Notes: generated from the sequence alone by a model not told the origin. A stretch of 64,000 nucleotides of DNA from Gordonia sp. PP30 (GCF_023100845.1 NZ_CP095864.1:2108001-2172000), one strand, 5' to 3'; shown: positions 42,258 to 50,813, counted from the first letter of the stretch. Numbers and translations: made by a program.

Positions 42258-43472
42258 ATGACGCAGCCCATTCCCCGACGCCATCCCGCCGCGCCGCGGC
42301 CGGTACCGATCGGTATCGCCGTGGTCGGCCGCATGCTCGGCATCTCCGGACCCGACGCCGCGGAGTTCCAGCGGCTCGGCGAACTGCTCATGGTGGGCGA
42401 CCCGCTGATGGACAGCTTTGTCGACTGGATGACCGCGGAGGGTTCCAAGAGCGTCCGGCCGCTGTTCGAGCAGGCACTGGCGCACGGCATCGACTCGGTG
42501 CCCGACGCCCCCGCCCCGCTGCACGACCTGTTCACCGGCCTCGAAGCCACCCCCGACTGGGTGGAGCCCGAACGATTGCGAATCGCGGCGGCCACCATGC
42601 GGTCCGGCGGTGCCGACGGGCTCTACATCGCGCGCGACGTCGCATTGCTGGGCGGCTACCAGTTCGCCGGCTTCAACCAGACGCTGCTGCGCACCGGCGC
42701 CCTGGAGAAGGGCTCGAACACCCGGTTCGCCGAGACGTCCCAGTGGGCGATGGACGTGATCGCGCCCGGCGGCCTCGACAAGTTCGGTCCCGGCTATCGG
42801 TCGACGATCCGCGTGCGGTTGATCCACTCCATGGTGCGCAGGCACGTCGAAGCCATGCCCGACTGGGACGACGCGCAGTGGGGCCTGCCCATCAATCAGA
42901 CCGACATGGCGGCCACCATCGTGGGCGCCCTCGTCGCGCCGAGTGTCGGCGGCATCGGCCTGGGCCTCATCAACCGCCCGTCCGAATACCAGGCCATCGC
43001 CCACCTCACCCGCTATGTGGGATGGCTGATCGGCGTGCGCGACGATCTGCTGCCCACCGACTTCCACGACGCCCTCCGGCTGCTCATGCACACCTCGGCC
43101 GCGCTGGCCACACCGGACGAGACCAGCAAGCGGCTCGCGCAGCCGATGGCGGACGACCCGCTGCAGTGGCGGTACCCGCACTTCCAGGAACTGCGGCGCC
43201 GGATCGCGCGGTCCCAGCATCTGTCGATCAGTGCGGGCTTCCTGGGGCCGTCGGCGATGGCGACGCTGGGACTTCCGACGAGAACACTGCCCTGGTACCA
43301 CGCGATCGCCGTGCCGAGGAACCTGGTGAAGTCCGGGATCGGTGTCCTTCCCGGCGGGCGCCGCCGCCTCGCCGCGCACGGTCGTCGCGACGCCCTGGGC
43401 TTCATGGCGACCATGACGCCGGCGCCCGCGACCATCGGCGAGACCACCACGGTGGCCGAGCACGTCGCCTGA
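42258..43472 (+). CDS. MpaB/DUF2236-family heme oxygenase-like protein (Lcp relative)
   Basis: A 404-residue protein of the ER-bound oxygenase mpaB/B'/rubber-oxygenase Lcp (DUF2236) family. Conserved landmarks are GADGLYIARDVALLGGYQFAGFNQTLLRTGAL, FAETSQWAMDVIAPGGL, the RSTIRVRLIHSMVRRH helix that in Lcp carries the residues near heme, and PINQTDMAATIVGAL. Lcp enzymes cleave polyisoprene and are typical of rubber-degrading Gordonia and Nocardia. This one has no Tat or Sec signal, so it is probably intracellular and not a classical secreted Lcp. Confidence 0.82.
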   Translation: MTQPIPRRHPAAPRPVPIGIAVVGRMLGISGPDAAEFQRLGELLMVGDPLMDSFVDWMTAEGSKSVRPLFEQALAHGIDSVPDAPAPLHDLFTGLEATPDWVEPERLRIAAATMRSGGADGLYIARDVALLGGYQFAGFNQTLLRTGALEKGSNTRFAETSQWAMDVIAPGGLDKFGPGYRSTIRVRLIHSMVRRHVEAMPDWDDAQWGLPINQTDMAATIVGALVAPSVGGIGLGLINRPSEYQAIAHLTRYVGWLIGVRDDLLPTDFHDALRLLMHTSAALATPDETSKRLAQPMADDPLQWRYPHFQELRRRIARSQHLSISAGFLGPSAMATLGLPTRTLPWYHAIAVPRNLVKSGIGVLPGGRRRLAAHGRRDALGFMATMTPAPATIGETTTVAEHVA

Positions 43473-43513
43473 TCTCCGGTCTCACCGGCGCGGACCGGTG
43501 TTGAGTAGGGAGG

Positions 43514-44089
43514 ATGAGACCGCTTCGCTACTCGATCAACGTCACGCTCGACGGCTGCTGCCACCACGAGGCGGGACTTCCGCCGGATGAGGAGTCGATG
43601 CGCTACTGGACCGCCGAGATGGGGCGAGCCGATGCGCTGCTGTTCGGCCGGGTGACCTACGAGATGATGGCGTCGGCGTGGCGGCGACCCGCCTCCGGGA
43701 CGTGGCCCGACTGGATGGACGAGTGGGAAGTGCCGTTCGCCGAGGCCATCGACCGGGCGAGAAAGTACGTCGTCTCGAGCACGCTGGACACCGTCGACTG
43801 GAACGCGGAACTGGTGCGCGGCGATGTCGGGCAGGCGGTGCACCAGCTCAAGCGGGAACCGGGCGCCTGCCTGTGGGTGGGCGGTGTGACGCTCCCCCGG
43901 GCGCTGGCGGATCTGGGACTGATCGACGAGTACGAGTTCGTGGTGCAGCCGGTGGTCGCCGGGCACGGGCCGACGCTGCTGGACGGCCTGCGCGAGCGTC
44001 TTCGTCTGGAACTCGTGGATCGCCGCGAGTTCGGCTCGGGCGCGGTCGCTCTCCGCTACCGCCCGCTCACCGGGCCAGCGTCCCGATGA
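43514..44089 (+). CDS. Dihydrofolate reductase/RibD C-terminal family protein
   Basis: A 191-residue protein of the bifunctional deaminase-reductase C-terminal family: RYSINVTLDGCCHHEAG at the start, GRADALLFGRVTYEMM, ARKYVVSSTLD, then GGVTLPRALADLGLIDEYEFVVQPVVAGHGPTLLDG. These stand-alone proteins bind NADPH, but their substrates are mostly unknown. A Cys-Cys-His-His stretch near residue 14-18 is unusual. The 3' end overlaps the convergent tetR gene by 23 bp. Confidence 0.85.
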   Translation: MRPLRYSINVTLDGCCHHEAGLPPDEESMRYWTAEMGRADALLFGRVTYEMMASAWRRPASGTWPDWMDEWEVPFAEAIDRARKYVVSSTLDTVDWNAELVRGDVGQAVHQLKREPGACLWVGGVTLPRALADLGLIDEYEFVVQPVVAGHGPTLLDGLRERLRLELVDRREFGSGAVALRYRPLTGPASR

Positions 44090-44663
44090 GCGCGTGGGCC
44101 GCCGACTTCGCCGCGGCCGTGTCGGTGGCGGTCGGCACCCCCTGGGCGACGAGGGACCAGTGCCCTTCGAAGACGGCGACCAGCGCGTAGGCCACACTGT
44201 GTGCCCGCGCCGCATCGGTACCCGGGATCTGAGCGACGATCCGGCCGGCGATCGCCGGGAGCCAGCTCTCCCGCCACAGCCGGTGCAGCCGGTCGCGCAC
44301 CGCGGGGTCGCGGGCGGCCAGCGCGACGAGATCGAGCCAGACCGCCAGGTCCAGGTCGCTGTGATAGATGCCCGGTTCGAACGCCGCGTCGATGAGCTGT
44401 GCGGTGGTGAGACGGTCGATGTTGACCATCGCGGTACCGTACGCGGCGACGGTCTGGGTGAGGAAGGCGTCGACCAGCCGGTCCCGATTGCCGAAATAGT
44501 GCAGAACGAGCGTTCGCCGTAAGCCGGCGGCCTCGGCGACTTTCGAGATCGTCGCGCCGGTGAGTCCGTCGCGGGCGACGACCCCCGCCATCGCGGCCAG
44601 GATCTGAGCCGTCCGCTCGTCGGTCTTGTCCGGACGGCCCACGGGCCGGTGAGCAGCCGACAT
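44067..44663 (-). CDS. TetR-family regulator
   Basis: A 198-residue repressor with HTH QILAAMAGVVARDGLTGATISKVAEAAGLRRTLVLHYFGNRDRLVDAF. The C-terminal domain contains LDLAVWLDLVALAARDPAVRDRLHRLWRESW, similar to the BetI/QacR-like group. It starts 11 bp after the stop of the saccharopine-dehydrogenase-like gene, so both form one operon, and the perfect GATTGAC dyad at 45930-45949 in front of that operon is the likely operator (autorepression). Confidence 0.85.
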   Translation of the reverse strand: MSAAHRPVGRPDKTDERTAQILAAMAGVVARDGLTGATISKVAEAAGLRRTLVLHYFGNRDRLVDAFLTQTVAAYGTAMVNIDRLTTAQLIDAAFEPGIYHSDLDLAVWLDLVALAARDPAVRDRLHRLWRESWLPAIAGRIVAQIPGTDAARAHSVAYALVAVFEGHWSLVAQGVPTATDTAAAKSAAHALIGTLAR

Positions 44664-44673
44664 GGTGCGGAGA

Positions 44674-45909
44674 TTACCCGATCGCCCGTCCGGACGACGA
44701 TGGCGCGGCCCCGGCGAGCGCGGCGGTCAAGAGCGACGCCGACAGCGCCGCGCGGTTCTCCGCGGCGGACGCGGACGCCCGTGTCGTCACCGCGACCGCC
44801 GACGCGGAAGGCTGTCCGATGCACCGCCGGGCGTAGCGAGTGAAGAACTGCTCGGGGTCGAGCAGTGTCTCCGGCACGTGGACGCCCGGCTTGTTCGCCG
44901 CGTGCACGAGCGGGATCGCGGTCGCCAGCGGAACCGCCGTGTTGGTCGGCATGTCGAAGCCGGGCACCTGGGCCAGTCCCACCGCGACCGTGTCGGCGCG
45001 GCCGTCGCGCAGTCCGGTGGCGACAGCGAAGATCGGCGGCGGCGTGCCGCGCCGCAGGAGCTGGGCGGGTTCGGTCGGGACGAGACGTTGCAGCCGGCCC
45101 GCCACCTTGGCGGCGGCCTCCGGAGACATCCGGCAGCGGCGGACGGCGGCCCGCAGTGCGCGCAGTCCCCCGCTGGTCAGCCGGTCGCAGACCGCGACGT
45201 TGATGTTGGTGCGGAGTGCTGGAAACGCGAGATGGCCGGTGACCGCCTCCGGGTGCCCGAACGACAGGCCGCGCACCGGCCCGATGCCCGGATAGTCGAG
45301 GTGGACCGGTTGCAGGGCGGGCCGCTCGGTGATCGTGCCGTCGTACAGGCACGGGATCGACCCGGCGATCTCGTGGATGCCGTGGCGCAGCGCCGCGGAG
45401 GTGCCGCCGTGGTTCTCCGAGTGCGCGGCACCGATGTTCCATCCCGTGACGAGGCCGGTGACGGTGGTGAGGTCTCGTCCGGCCAGCAGTCCGAGGAGAT
45501 TCGCGACGCCGGGGCTGGCGCCCATGCCGATCAGCGCCGTCACACCCGCGTCGCGGGCCGCATCGGTCAGGCCGAGCATGGCCAGTGTCGGATGGGGGTC
45601 GTCGCAGACGTCGACGTAGTCCGTGCCGGTGGCGATCGCCGCGCGCAGCACGGCCGGGCCGAACCGGTAGAACGGCCCGGCGGCGTTGGCCACCACGTCG
45701 ACACCGTCGAGCGCTCCGCGCAGGGCGTCGTCGTCGGTCAGATCTAGACCGACGACGACCGCCCGCGATCGTGCCGGGGCCGCCGCGCGGCGTGCGCCGT
45801 CGAGGTCGCGATCGGCGACGACGATCCGGTCGATCTCCGCATCGTCAGCCAGTGCGGCGACGATGGCGGCGCCGACCTCCCCCGCCCCACCGAGAACCAT
45901 CACTCGCAT
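44674..45909 (-). CDS. Saccharopine dehydrogenase-like NAD(P)-binding protein
   Basis: A 411-residue protein of the saccharopine dehydrogenase/trans-acting enoyl reductase group. The N-terminal Rossmann motif is MRVMVLGGAGEVGAAIVAAL; VVANAAGPFYRFGPAVLRAAI and GTDYVDVCDDPH follow as in carboxynorspermidine/saccharopine dehydrogenases; GMGASPGVANLLG closes the substrate region. The C-terminus is Ala/Ser-rich. It is cotranscribed with the downstream tetR gene under the GATTGAC operator, so an inducible role in degradation or modification is more likely than lysine metabolism. Confidence 0.8.
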   Translation of the reverse strand: MRVMVLGGAGEVGAAIVAALADDAEIDRIVVADRDLDGARRAAAPARSRAVVVGLDLTDDDALRGALDGVDVVANAAGPFYRFGPAVLRAAIATGTDYVDVCDDPHPTLAMLGLTDAARDAGVTALIGMGASPGVANLLGLLAGRDLTTVTGLVTGWNIGAAHSENHGGTSAALRHGIHEIAGSIPCLYDGTITERPALQPVHLDYPGIGPVRGLSFGHPEAVTGHLAFPALRTNINVAVCDRLTSGGLRALRAAVRRCRMSPEAAAKVAGRLQRLVPTEPAQLLRRGTPPPIFAVATGLRDGRADTVAVGLAQVPGFDMPTNTAVPLATAIPLVHAANKPGVHVPETLLDPEQFFTRYARRCIGQPSASAVAVTTRASASAAENRAALSASLLTAALAGAAPSSSGRAIG

Positions 45910-45929
45910 CGCGGACCTCGATTCTAATT

Positions 45930-45949
45930 GATTGACAGTTAGGTCAATC
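45930..45949. promoter_or_regulatory. TetR operator of the saccharopine-dehydrogenase-like operon
   Basis: GATTGAC-AGTTAG-GTCAATC is a perfect 7-bp-arm dyad with a 6-bp spacer, 20 bp upstream of the gene start at 45909. Its form is typical of TetR operators. Confidence 0.75.
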
Positions 45950-45986
45950 TATCAGAAGGGTTCGCCGGCCGGTGGCGGCCGCCGGG

Positions 45987-47048
45987 TCAGGCGTGCGGGT
46001 CCACGATGATCTTGACGTGCTCTTCGTTGTTGTTGATCAGCTGGTCGTAACCCTTCGAGACCAGTTCGTCGAGCGTGATGCGACCGGTGATGAACGGCGC
46101 GAGGTCGATCCGGCCGCTCTGTACCAGGGCGATCGTCGCCGGATGGTCGTTCGCGTAGCCGATGGTGCCGCGCAGATCGATCTCCTTCAGGACGAGACTC
46201 GGCATGTCGACGGGCGGCTTGTGGCCCCAGATGGATACGTTGACGATCACACCACCCGGCTTCACGGCGTCGATCAGCATGTCGAGGACCACCGGCACGG
46301 AGCTGCATTCGAAGCCGACGTCGGCGCCGCGGCCGCCGGTGAGGGCCCGCACCTTCTCGGCGACGTCGCCGTCGCGCGGGTCGAACACCTCATCGGCGAC
46401 ACCGGTCTCGCGGGCCTTCGCCTTGCGCGCATCGGAGAGTTCGGAGATGTAGACCGTCAAGCCCTCTGCCTTGAGCACGGCGGCCGTCAGCAGCCCGATC
46501 GGCCCGGCGCCGCCGATGATCGCCGTCTGGCCGGCCGCGGCCCCGGACCGCACGAATGCGTGATGCCCGACCGACAGCGGTTCGATGAGCGCGGCCTGAT
46601 CGAGCGGAATGTCGCCGACCGGGTGCACCCAGCGTCGTTCGACGACGATCTTCTCCGATAGTCCCCCACCGCGGCCGCCGAGACCGATGAAGTTCATGTC
46701 CTTGCTCAGCTGGTAGTTCTGGCCGGGACCGGTGTCGACGTCTTCGCCGACGATGTACGGCTCCACCACGACGCTGTCGCCGACCGCGAGGTCGTCGACG
46801 CCCGGGCCGAGGGCCGTGACGGTGCCGGAGAACTCGTGGCCGATGGTCACCGGGGCGTCCTCACCGGAGATCGGGTGCGGGTGACCGGCCGGCGGGATGA
46901 AGATCGGGCCCTCGAGATATTCGTGGAGATCGGTGCCGCAGATCCCGCACCAGGCCACGTCGATCGCCACGCTGCCCGGCTGGAGAACCGGTTCGTCGAT
47001 GTCCTCGATGCGGATGTCGTTTCGGTCGTAGTAGCGGGCTGCGCGCAT
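45987..47048 (-). CDS. Zinc-dependent 2,3-butanediol/alcohol dehydrogenase
   Basis: A 353-residue medium-chain dehydrogenase of the R,R-butanediol dehydrogenase group. The catalytic zinc ligands are Cys in WCGICGTDLHEYLEGP and His-Glu in TIGHEFSGTV; VEPYIVGED and LGGRGGGLSEKIVVERRW replace the structural zinc cluster, as in this group. The cofactor motif is AAIIGGAGPIGLLTA read as GGAGPIG, typical of NAD binding. It interconverts acetoin and butanediol or similar secondary alcohols. The gene is single and divergent from the small membrane protein at 47214. Confidence 0.87.
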   Translation of the reverse strand: MRAARYYDRNDIRIEDIDEPVLQPGSVAIDVAWCGICGTDLHEYLEGPIFIPPAGHPHPISGEDAPVTIGHEFSGTVTALGPGVDDLAVGDSVVVEPYIVGEDVDTGPGQNYQLSKDMNFIGLGGRGGGLSEKIVVERRWVHPVGDIPLDQAALIEPLSVGHHAFVRSGAAAGQTAIIGGAGPIGLLTAAVLKAEGLTVYISELSDARKAKARETGVADEVFDPRDGDVAEKVRALTGGRGADVGFECSSVPVVLDMLIDAVKPGGVIVNVSIWGHKPPVDMPSLVLKEIDLRGTIGYANDHPATIALVQSGRIDLAPFITGRITLDELVSKGYDQLINNNEEHVKIIVDPHA

Positions 47049-47213
47049 CGGATTCTCCCTCGGTCGCCGAACATGTGGGGCCGACGCTACGGACCGGTGC
47101 GCTCGGCGTCGCGGGATGCGGAGGGTTGCACGGGTCGGCTCCGCTCCCCGAGGGAATCGCGGAATGCGTGACTATCCTCGGACGGGTAGTCGTACGGAAG
47201 TCGGTGGTGCTCG

Positions 47214-47786
47214 ATGGGTCTGCGCTCGACGGTGCGGCGGCTCCGTGCGCGTCCCGATCCCGGCGACCGCGCCGAACGCGAATGGGACGAGCAGGCGCGC
47301 GGCGAGACCGCGACGCAGCGGCTCGACCGCAACTGGTCGGTGCTGATCCAGGAATTGCGGGTCCTGCAGACCGGGGTGCAGGTGCTCGCCGGATTCCTCC
47401 TGATCGTGCCCTTCCAATCGAGGTTCGACGTCTTGGACGACGCCGGGGTCGCCGTCTACCTGGTGACCGTCGGTGCCGCACTGCTCGCCGTCGCGTTTCT
47501 GCTCGCCCCGATCGCCCTGCACCGGATGTTGTTCCGGCGGCACAGTCTGCGGCGGGTGGTCGCGGTGACGCATCGGGAGACGATGGTCGGTCTCGGCGCC
47601 CTCGCGCTCGCTCTCGCCGGTTCGGCGACGCTGGTCGTGCGCGCGGCCACCGCGTCGTGGTGGGCGGCCGCCGCCGCGGGGATCGTCGCCTCTGTGGTCC
47701 TCACCTGGCTGTGGGTCGGGGTTCCGCTCCGCGCCCTGGACTCACTCGAACGTTCCGACCGGAGCGGAGGCCCCGACCAGGAGTGA
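47214..47786 (+). CDS. DUF6328-family membrane protein
   Basis: A 190-residue protein with a charged N-terminus (RAEREWDEQARGETATQRLDRNWSVLIQELRVLQTGVQVL) leading into four hydrophobic helices (LAGFLLIVPF, VYLVTVGAALLAVAFLLAPIAL, MVGLGALALALAGSATLVVRA, AAAAAGIVASVVLTWLWVGV). This is the pattern of the actinobacterial DUF6328 family; no function is known. The short upstream region 47049-47213 is shared with the divergent dehydrogenase gene. Confidence 0.75.
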   Translation: MGLRSTVRRLRARPDPGDRAEREWDEQARGETATQRLDRNWSVLIQELRVLQTGVQVLAGFLLIVPFQSRFDVLDDAGVAVYLVTVGAALLAVAFLLAPIALHRMLFRRHSLRRVVAVTHRETMVGLGALALALAGSATLVVRAATASWWAAAAAGIVASVVLTWLWVGVPLRALDSLERSDRSGGPDQE

Positions 47787-47808
47787 TCCAGCCGTTTACG
47801 ATCAGCGC

Positions 47809-48267
47809 ATGAAGCCGATGTATCGCCGCAGCACCGCCCGCATGAGCCTCTCGGCGCTGCCGCCGGAGATCCTGAACGCCGTCACGTCGTGCGGTGAGGC
47901 GAACCAGCTGACGATCGCCGTCGACTCACCCGTCTGGGCGACGCACAGCGTGAATCTGCGCAACCGCGCCGACAAGGATCCGGAGAGCGACGTCTACATG
48001 GTGCTCGGCGGCGCCGACCTGGTGATCGTGACCGCCGGTGCGAAGCGCGGCGTGAGCGCACTGACTCTCCCGTTGCGCGAGGCGTCGATCTCGGAGGGCT
48101 CACGGTTGCAGCAGCTCACCGGCCATTCCGAGCCCGGCATTTCGATCACCGGATTCCCCGGCGACAACAATTCGCCGGGGTCGTTCTTCGTCGGCCTCGG
48201 CACCGAGCCGGCCGCGGAGGAGTGCGTGCAGCAGTTGGTCGCCGCCGTCACCGCCGCCAAGGCGTAG
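47809..48267 (+). CDS. Hypothetical protein, 152 aa
   Basis: A soluble 152-residue protein with the start MKPMYRRSTARMSLSALPPEILNAVTSCG. Later segments (NQLTIAVDSPVWATHSVNLRNR, VYMVLGGADLVIVTAGAKRGVSALTLPLREASI) are beta-rich with regular hydrophobic alternation, so it is probably a folded beta/alpha protein. I recognise no family or catalytic motif. Its stop is 14 bp before the IS110 insertion point. Confidence 0.65.
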   Translation: MKPMYRRSTARMSLSALPPEILNAVTSCGEANQLTIAVDSPVWATHSVNLRNRADKDPESDVYMVLGGADLVIVTAGAKRGVSALTLPLREASISEGSRLQQLTGHSEPGISITGFPGDNNSPGSFFVGLGTEPAAEECVQQLVAAVTAAKA

Positions 48268-48309
48268 CGGCGGTGCGCTGATCCCCGGGGGGTGTCCCTA
48301 TGACACTTG

Positions 48310-49500
48310 TCAAGCCGCGGCGGGTACGGGTGCTCGGTAGGGTTCGCGGTTCTTGATCATGGCGTAGAGGACGTCGCAGCGGCGGCGGGCGAGGCAGATG
48401 AGTGCGGCGTTGTGTTTCTTGCCTTCGGCGCGTTTGCGGTCGTAGTAGGTGCGGCTGGTCGGGTCGTGCAGGGCGGCGAACGCGGAGAGGAACAGGGCTC
48501 GTTTCAGCTTGCGGTTCCCGGCGCGTGCGGGGTGCTCGCCCTTGATGGAGGTACCCGAGATTCGGGAGATGGGGGCGATCGCTGCGTAGGCGGCGAGGTG
48601 CCCGGCGGAGGGGAAGGCGCTGGCGTCGCCGACTTCGAGGAGGATGCGGGCGCCGGTCCTGACGCCGATGCCTGGCATCGAGGTCAGGACCGCGGCAAGA
48701 GGGTGCGCGGCGAACATCTCCTCGATCGTGGTTTCGAGTGAATGGCGTTGCCGCAGAGTCACTTTCAATGATTCGGCGAGTTTGGGCAGCACTGCTTCGG
48801 CGGCGGTGGTTCCGGGGACGACGACCGTTTGTTCGTCGAGGGCGGCGAAGATCTCGTCGGTCAGACGGGTTCCGATCCGGGGTGCGTGCTTCTTTGCCAC
48901 GGTGCTCACGCGGCGTCGGCCGGCGGTGCGAATCCCGACTGGTCCACCGAATCGGGAGAGGATTTCCAGGACTGCGGGGTGGGTGATGTTCTCGCCCAGC
49001 ACGCGTTCGAGGGCCGGGTGAAGGCCGGTGAGCAGGCCGCGGATGCGGTTGCTGGTGCGGGTCGCTTCAGCGGCCAGGTCGTCGTCGTAGCCGACGATCA
49101 CGTCGAGCTCGGCCAACGTGTCATCACCCAGGTCGACCCGGCGCAAGGTGTGCGGCATCGTGCGTGCGACGTCAGCGATGACGAAGGCGTCGCGGGCATC
49201 GGTTTTGGCTTGGCCGGGGTAGAGGTCGGCGGCGCGGCGCATCGTCAGGCCGGGAAGGTAGGCGACGGTGTGCCCGCAGGCCCGGGCGACGGTGACCGGC
49301 AGGGCCCCGATGGTGTTGGGCTGATCGACGATCACGAGCAGTTCACCGCGTTTGGCCAATGCCGCGAAGACGGCTCTGAGTCGGGCTTCGTCGTTGGGGA
49401 GGACCTTGTCGTAGATGCGTGCGCCTTGCGGGTCGAGCCCGATGGCGTAGTGCCCGGATTTTCCCACGTCAATGCCGCAATAGACGGCGTACTCGGTCAT
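48310..49500 (-). CDS. IS110-family recombinase/transposase (second copy, different subgroup)
   Basis: A 396-residue DEDD recombinase. AVYCGIDVGKSGHYAIGLD (first Asp), LLVIVDQPNTIGALPVTVAR (Asp in place of the usual Glu/Asp of the second motif), and QAKTDARDAFVIADVAR complete the RuvC-like site; the C-terminal domain has AVLTSMPGIGVRTGARILLEVGD. It shares only the family pattern with the protein at 26967-28190, so the two elements arrived separately. No disruption is seen. ATG 49500 is preceded by the non-coding end that probably encodes the bridge RNA. Confidence 0.92.
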   Translation of the reverse strand: MTEYAVYCGIDVGKSGHYAIGLDPQGARIYDKVLPNDEARLRAVFAALAKRGELLVIVDQPNTIGALPVTVARACGHTVAYLPGLTMRRAADLYPGQAKTDARDAFVIADVARTMPHTLRRVDLGDDTLAELDVIVGYDDDLAAEATRTSNRIRGLLTGLHPALERVLGENITHPAVLEILSRFGGPVGIRTAGRRRVSTVAKKHAPRIGTRLTDEIFAALDEQTVVVPGTTAAEAVLPKLAESLKVTLRQRHSLETTIEEMFAAHPLAAVLTSMPGIGVRTGARILLEVGDASAFPSAGHLAAYAAIAPISRISGTSIKGEHPARAGNRKLKRALFLSAFAALHDPTSRTYYDRKRAEGKKHNAALICLARRRCDVLYAMIKNREPYRAPVPAAA

Positions 49501-49751
49501 GTCGATCGACCTCGATTCGGTGTTGAATCGGGCGGTCGCCGATCTGACGTCAATGTTCGGCACCCACGTTACGAAGAGACCTTGCTCGAAGAGTGGTCCT
49601 GTCCCTATCAGCGATTCATCGACGTCCACCACGTCCGGCGACATCACCCCCCGGATCATGCGTGAGACAGGGGCGCTCAGTCATACCGGACCTGGCGACC
49701 GCAGCTCCTCGGTGAAGAGCTACCTAGAAGGTAACGGGGCTCGGTGCCGGC
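49501..49751 (-). ncRNA. Candidate IS110 bridge RNA with target-matching loops
   Basis: No credible gene lies in these 250 bp. Read on the minus strand, CTGAGCGCCCC (49680-49670) and TGATCCGGGG (49658-49649) lie 11 nt apart. The empty target, minus strand, reads GTGCTGAGCCCCCGGGGATC. The first segment is near-identical to its left half and the second is complementary to GGATCA in its right half, as expected of the left and right target guides of an IS110 bridge RNA. Confidence 0.55.
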
Positions 49752-49763
49752 ATCCCCGGGGGC

Positions 49764-50406
49764 TCAGCACCGGCGCCGCAGCCGGTCCACGCCGGCGCCG
49801 GTCAACTCGTCGAGCGCTGTCGTGCGGCCGGCGACGGCCATGACGATCGCCTCGCCGGGTCCGCGGACCTCCGGCCCGAATCCGGCGCTCCACGCCACGT
49901 CGGTGGCCCGGAACGACAAGCCGAGGACCCGGCGGTGGGCGCCGATCGGGGGGTGCGAAGCGCGCGAAGCCGAGTGCCGGAATCAGCCGATCGGCCGGGA
50001 TCTCCCGGGGTCGTGACAGGGCCCGCCGGATGTCCTGCTGGTGGATCATCGCGTCCAGCAGGGCGACGCGGCACCCGAATCCGGTGGTCAGGCCCCGCGG
50101 GTCCAGGTGCGACTCCATGCGTGCGATCAGCCGGTCCGGCTCCCAGTCTCGATACTCGGCCACGCCGGCGTCGTTGACGTCCGACAGCCGGAACCGATGC
50201 CGCCCGAAGCGCCGCAACACCGCGGGCGTCGTCAGCTCCTCGAAACTCAGCACATGGGCGACGACGTCGTGGACGGTCCATCCGGCGCAGAGCGACGGCC
50301 TCCGCCAGTCCCCCGCCGGCAACTCGCGCAGGAACCGCGCGAATGACTCGCGCTCGCGGTAGGCGAGATCGCGCACACTGAACACGCTGCGTCGCCCGGC
50401 GGTCAC
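49764..50406 (-). pseudogene. DinB-like/maleylpyruvate isomerase family (TIGR03083-type) gene, frameshifted
   Basis: The frame opens at GTG 50406 (4-bp overlap with the upstream VOC gene) with RERESFARFLRELPAGDWRRPSLCAGWTVHDVVAHVLSFEELTTP, the N-terminal mycothiol-dependent DinB/MDMPI signature, including the His of VVAHVL. Reading is normal to GFARFAPP, where a run of six G on the plus strand (49948-49953) shifts the frame. With five G the protein continues IGAHRRVLGLSFRATDVAWSAG and ends at 49764 after ~213 residues, close to the family length. The defect could be real or a sequencing error in the homopolymer. Confidence 0.7.
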
Positions 50407-50813
50407 GACCGGTCCGGGCCGGGGAACTCGGTGAGGCTCAGGGTGTTGCCGTCCGGGTCGTGAAACCACGCGACCTGGGCGCCACCGGGAGCGTTCCAGA
50501 TCCCGGACCCGTCCTGATCGAGGCCCGGATAGCGGGCCATTTCGACGCCCCGGGCCGAGAGTGCCGCGACGGTCTCGGCGATGTCGTCGACCCGCCAGCC
50601 GAGCGCCGTGAACGGCGGCGGCCGGTGCTCGTCGACCTTCTGAATCCGCAGCATGGTGCCGGCGGCGTCGAAGACGAGCGCGAAACCGTCATCGGATACC
50701 AGTCGTAGCCCGAGTGTCGCCCGGTAGAACTCCCGTGCGCGTTCGGGCTCGGTCGTCGCCAGGAACGCGATGATGTCGGCTGCGCCAAGACCGTCGTGCT
50801 GCGAGGTCGTCAT
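50403..50813 (-). CDS. VOC/glyoxalase-like protein
   Basis: A 136-residue VOC protein: DIIAFLATTEPERAREFYRATLGLRLVSDDGFALVFD (first module) and ALGWRVDDIAETVAALSARGVEM with VAWFHDPDGNTLSLTEF (second module, with the Glu metal ligand). No His is found at the usual first ligand position, so the metal site may be altered. It overlaps the DinB-like gene by GTGA and leads that two-gene operon. The substrate is unknown. Confidence 0.82.
   Translation of the reverse strand: MTTSQHDGLGAADIIAFLATTEPERAREFYRATLGLRLVSDDGFALVFDAAGTMLRIQKVDEHRPPPFTALGWRVDDIAETVAALSARGVEMARYPGLDQDGSGIWNAPGGAQVAWFHDPDGNTLSLTEFPGPDRS

Larger units (their letters stand above)
48287..49757 (-). mobile_element. IS110-family insertion sequence, ~1.47 kb
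   Basis: A complete recombinase gene plus a ~250-bp 5' non-coding end, inserted between two convergent genes. ATCCCCGGGGG occurs at both edges (48281-48291 and 49752-49762); collapsing the copies rejoins a short intergenic sequence. IS110 elements have no terminal inverted repeats, so the exact ends within the repeated 11 bp are ambiguous. Confidence 0.7.

Noticed and set aside
48293..49612. TGTCCCTAT near both ends of the second IS110 element as possible boundary repeat
   Set aside because: The 11-bp ATCCCCGGGGG repeats outside it rejoin the flanking DNA better and agree with the guide-like segments.
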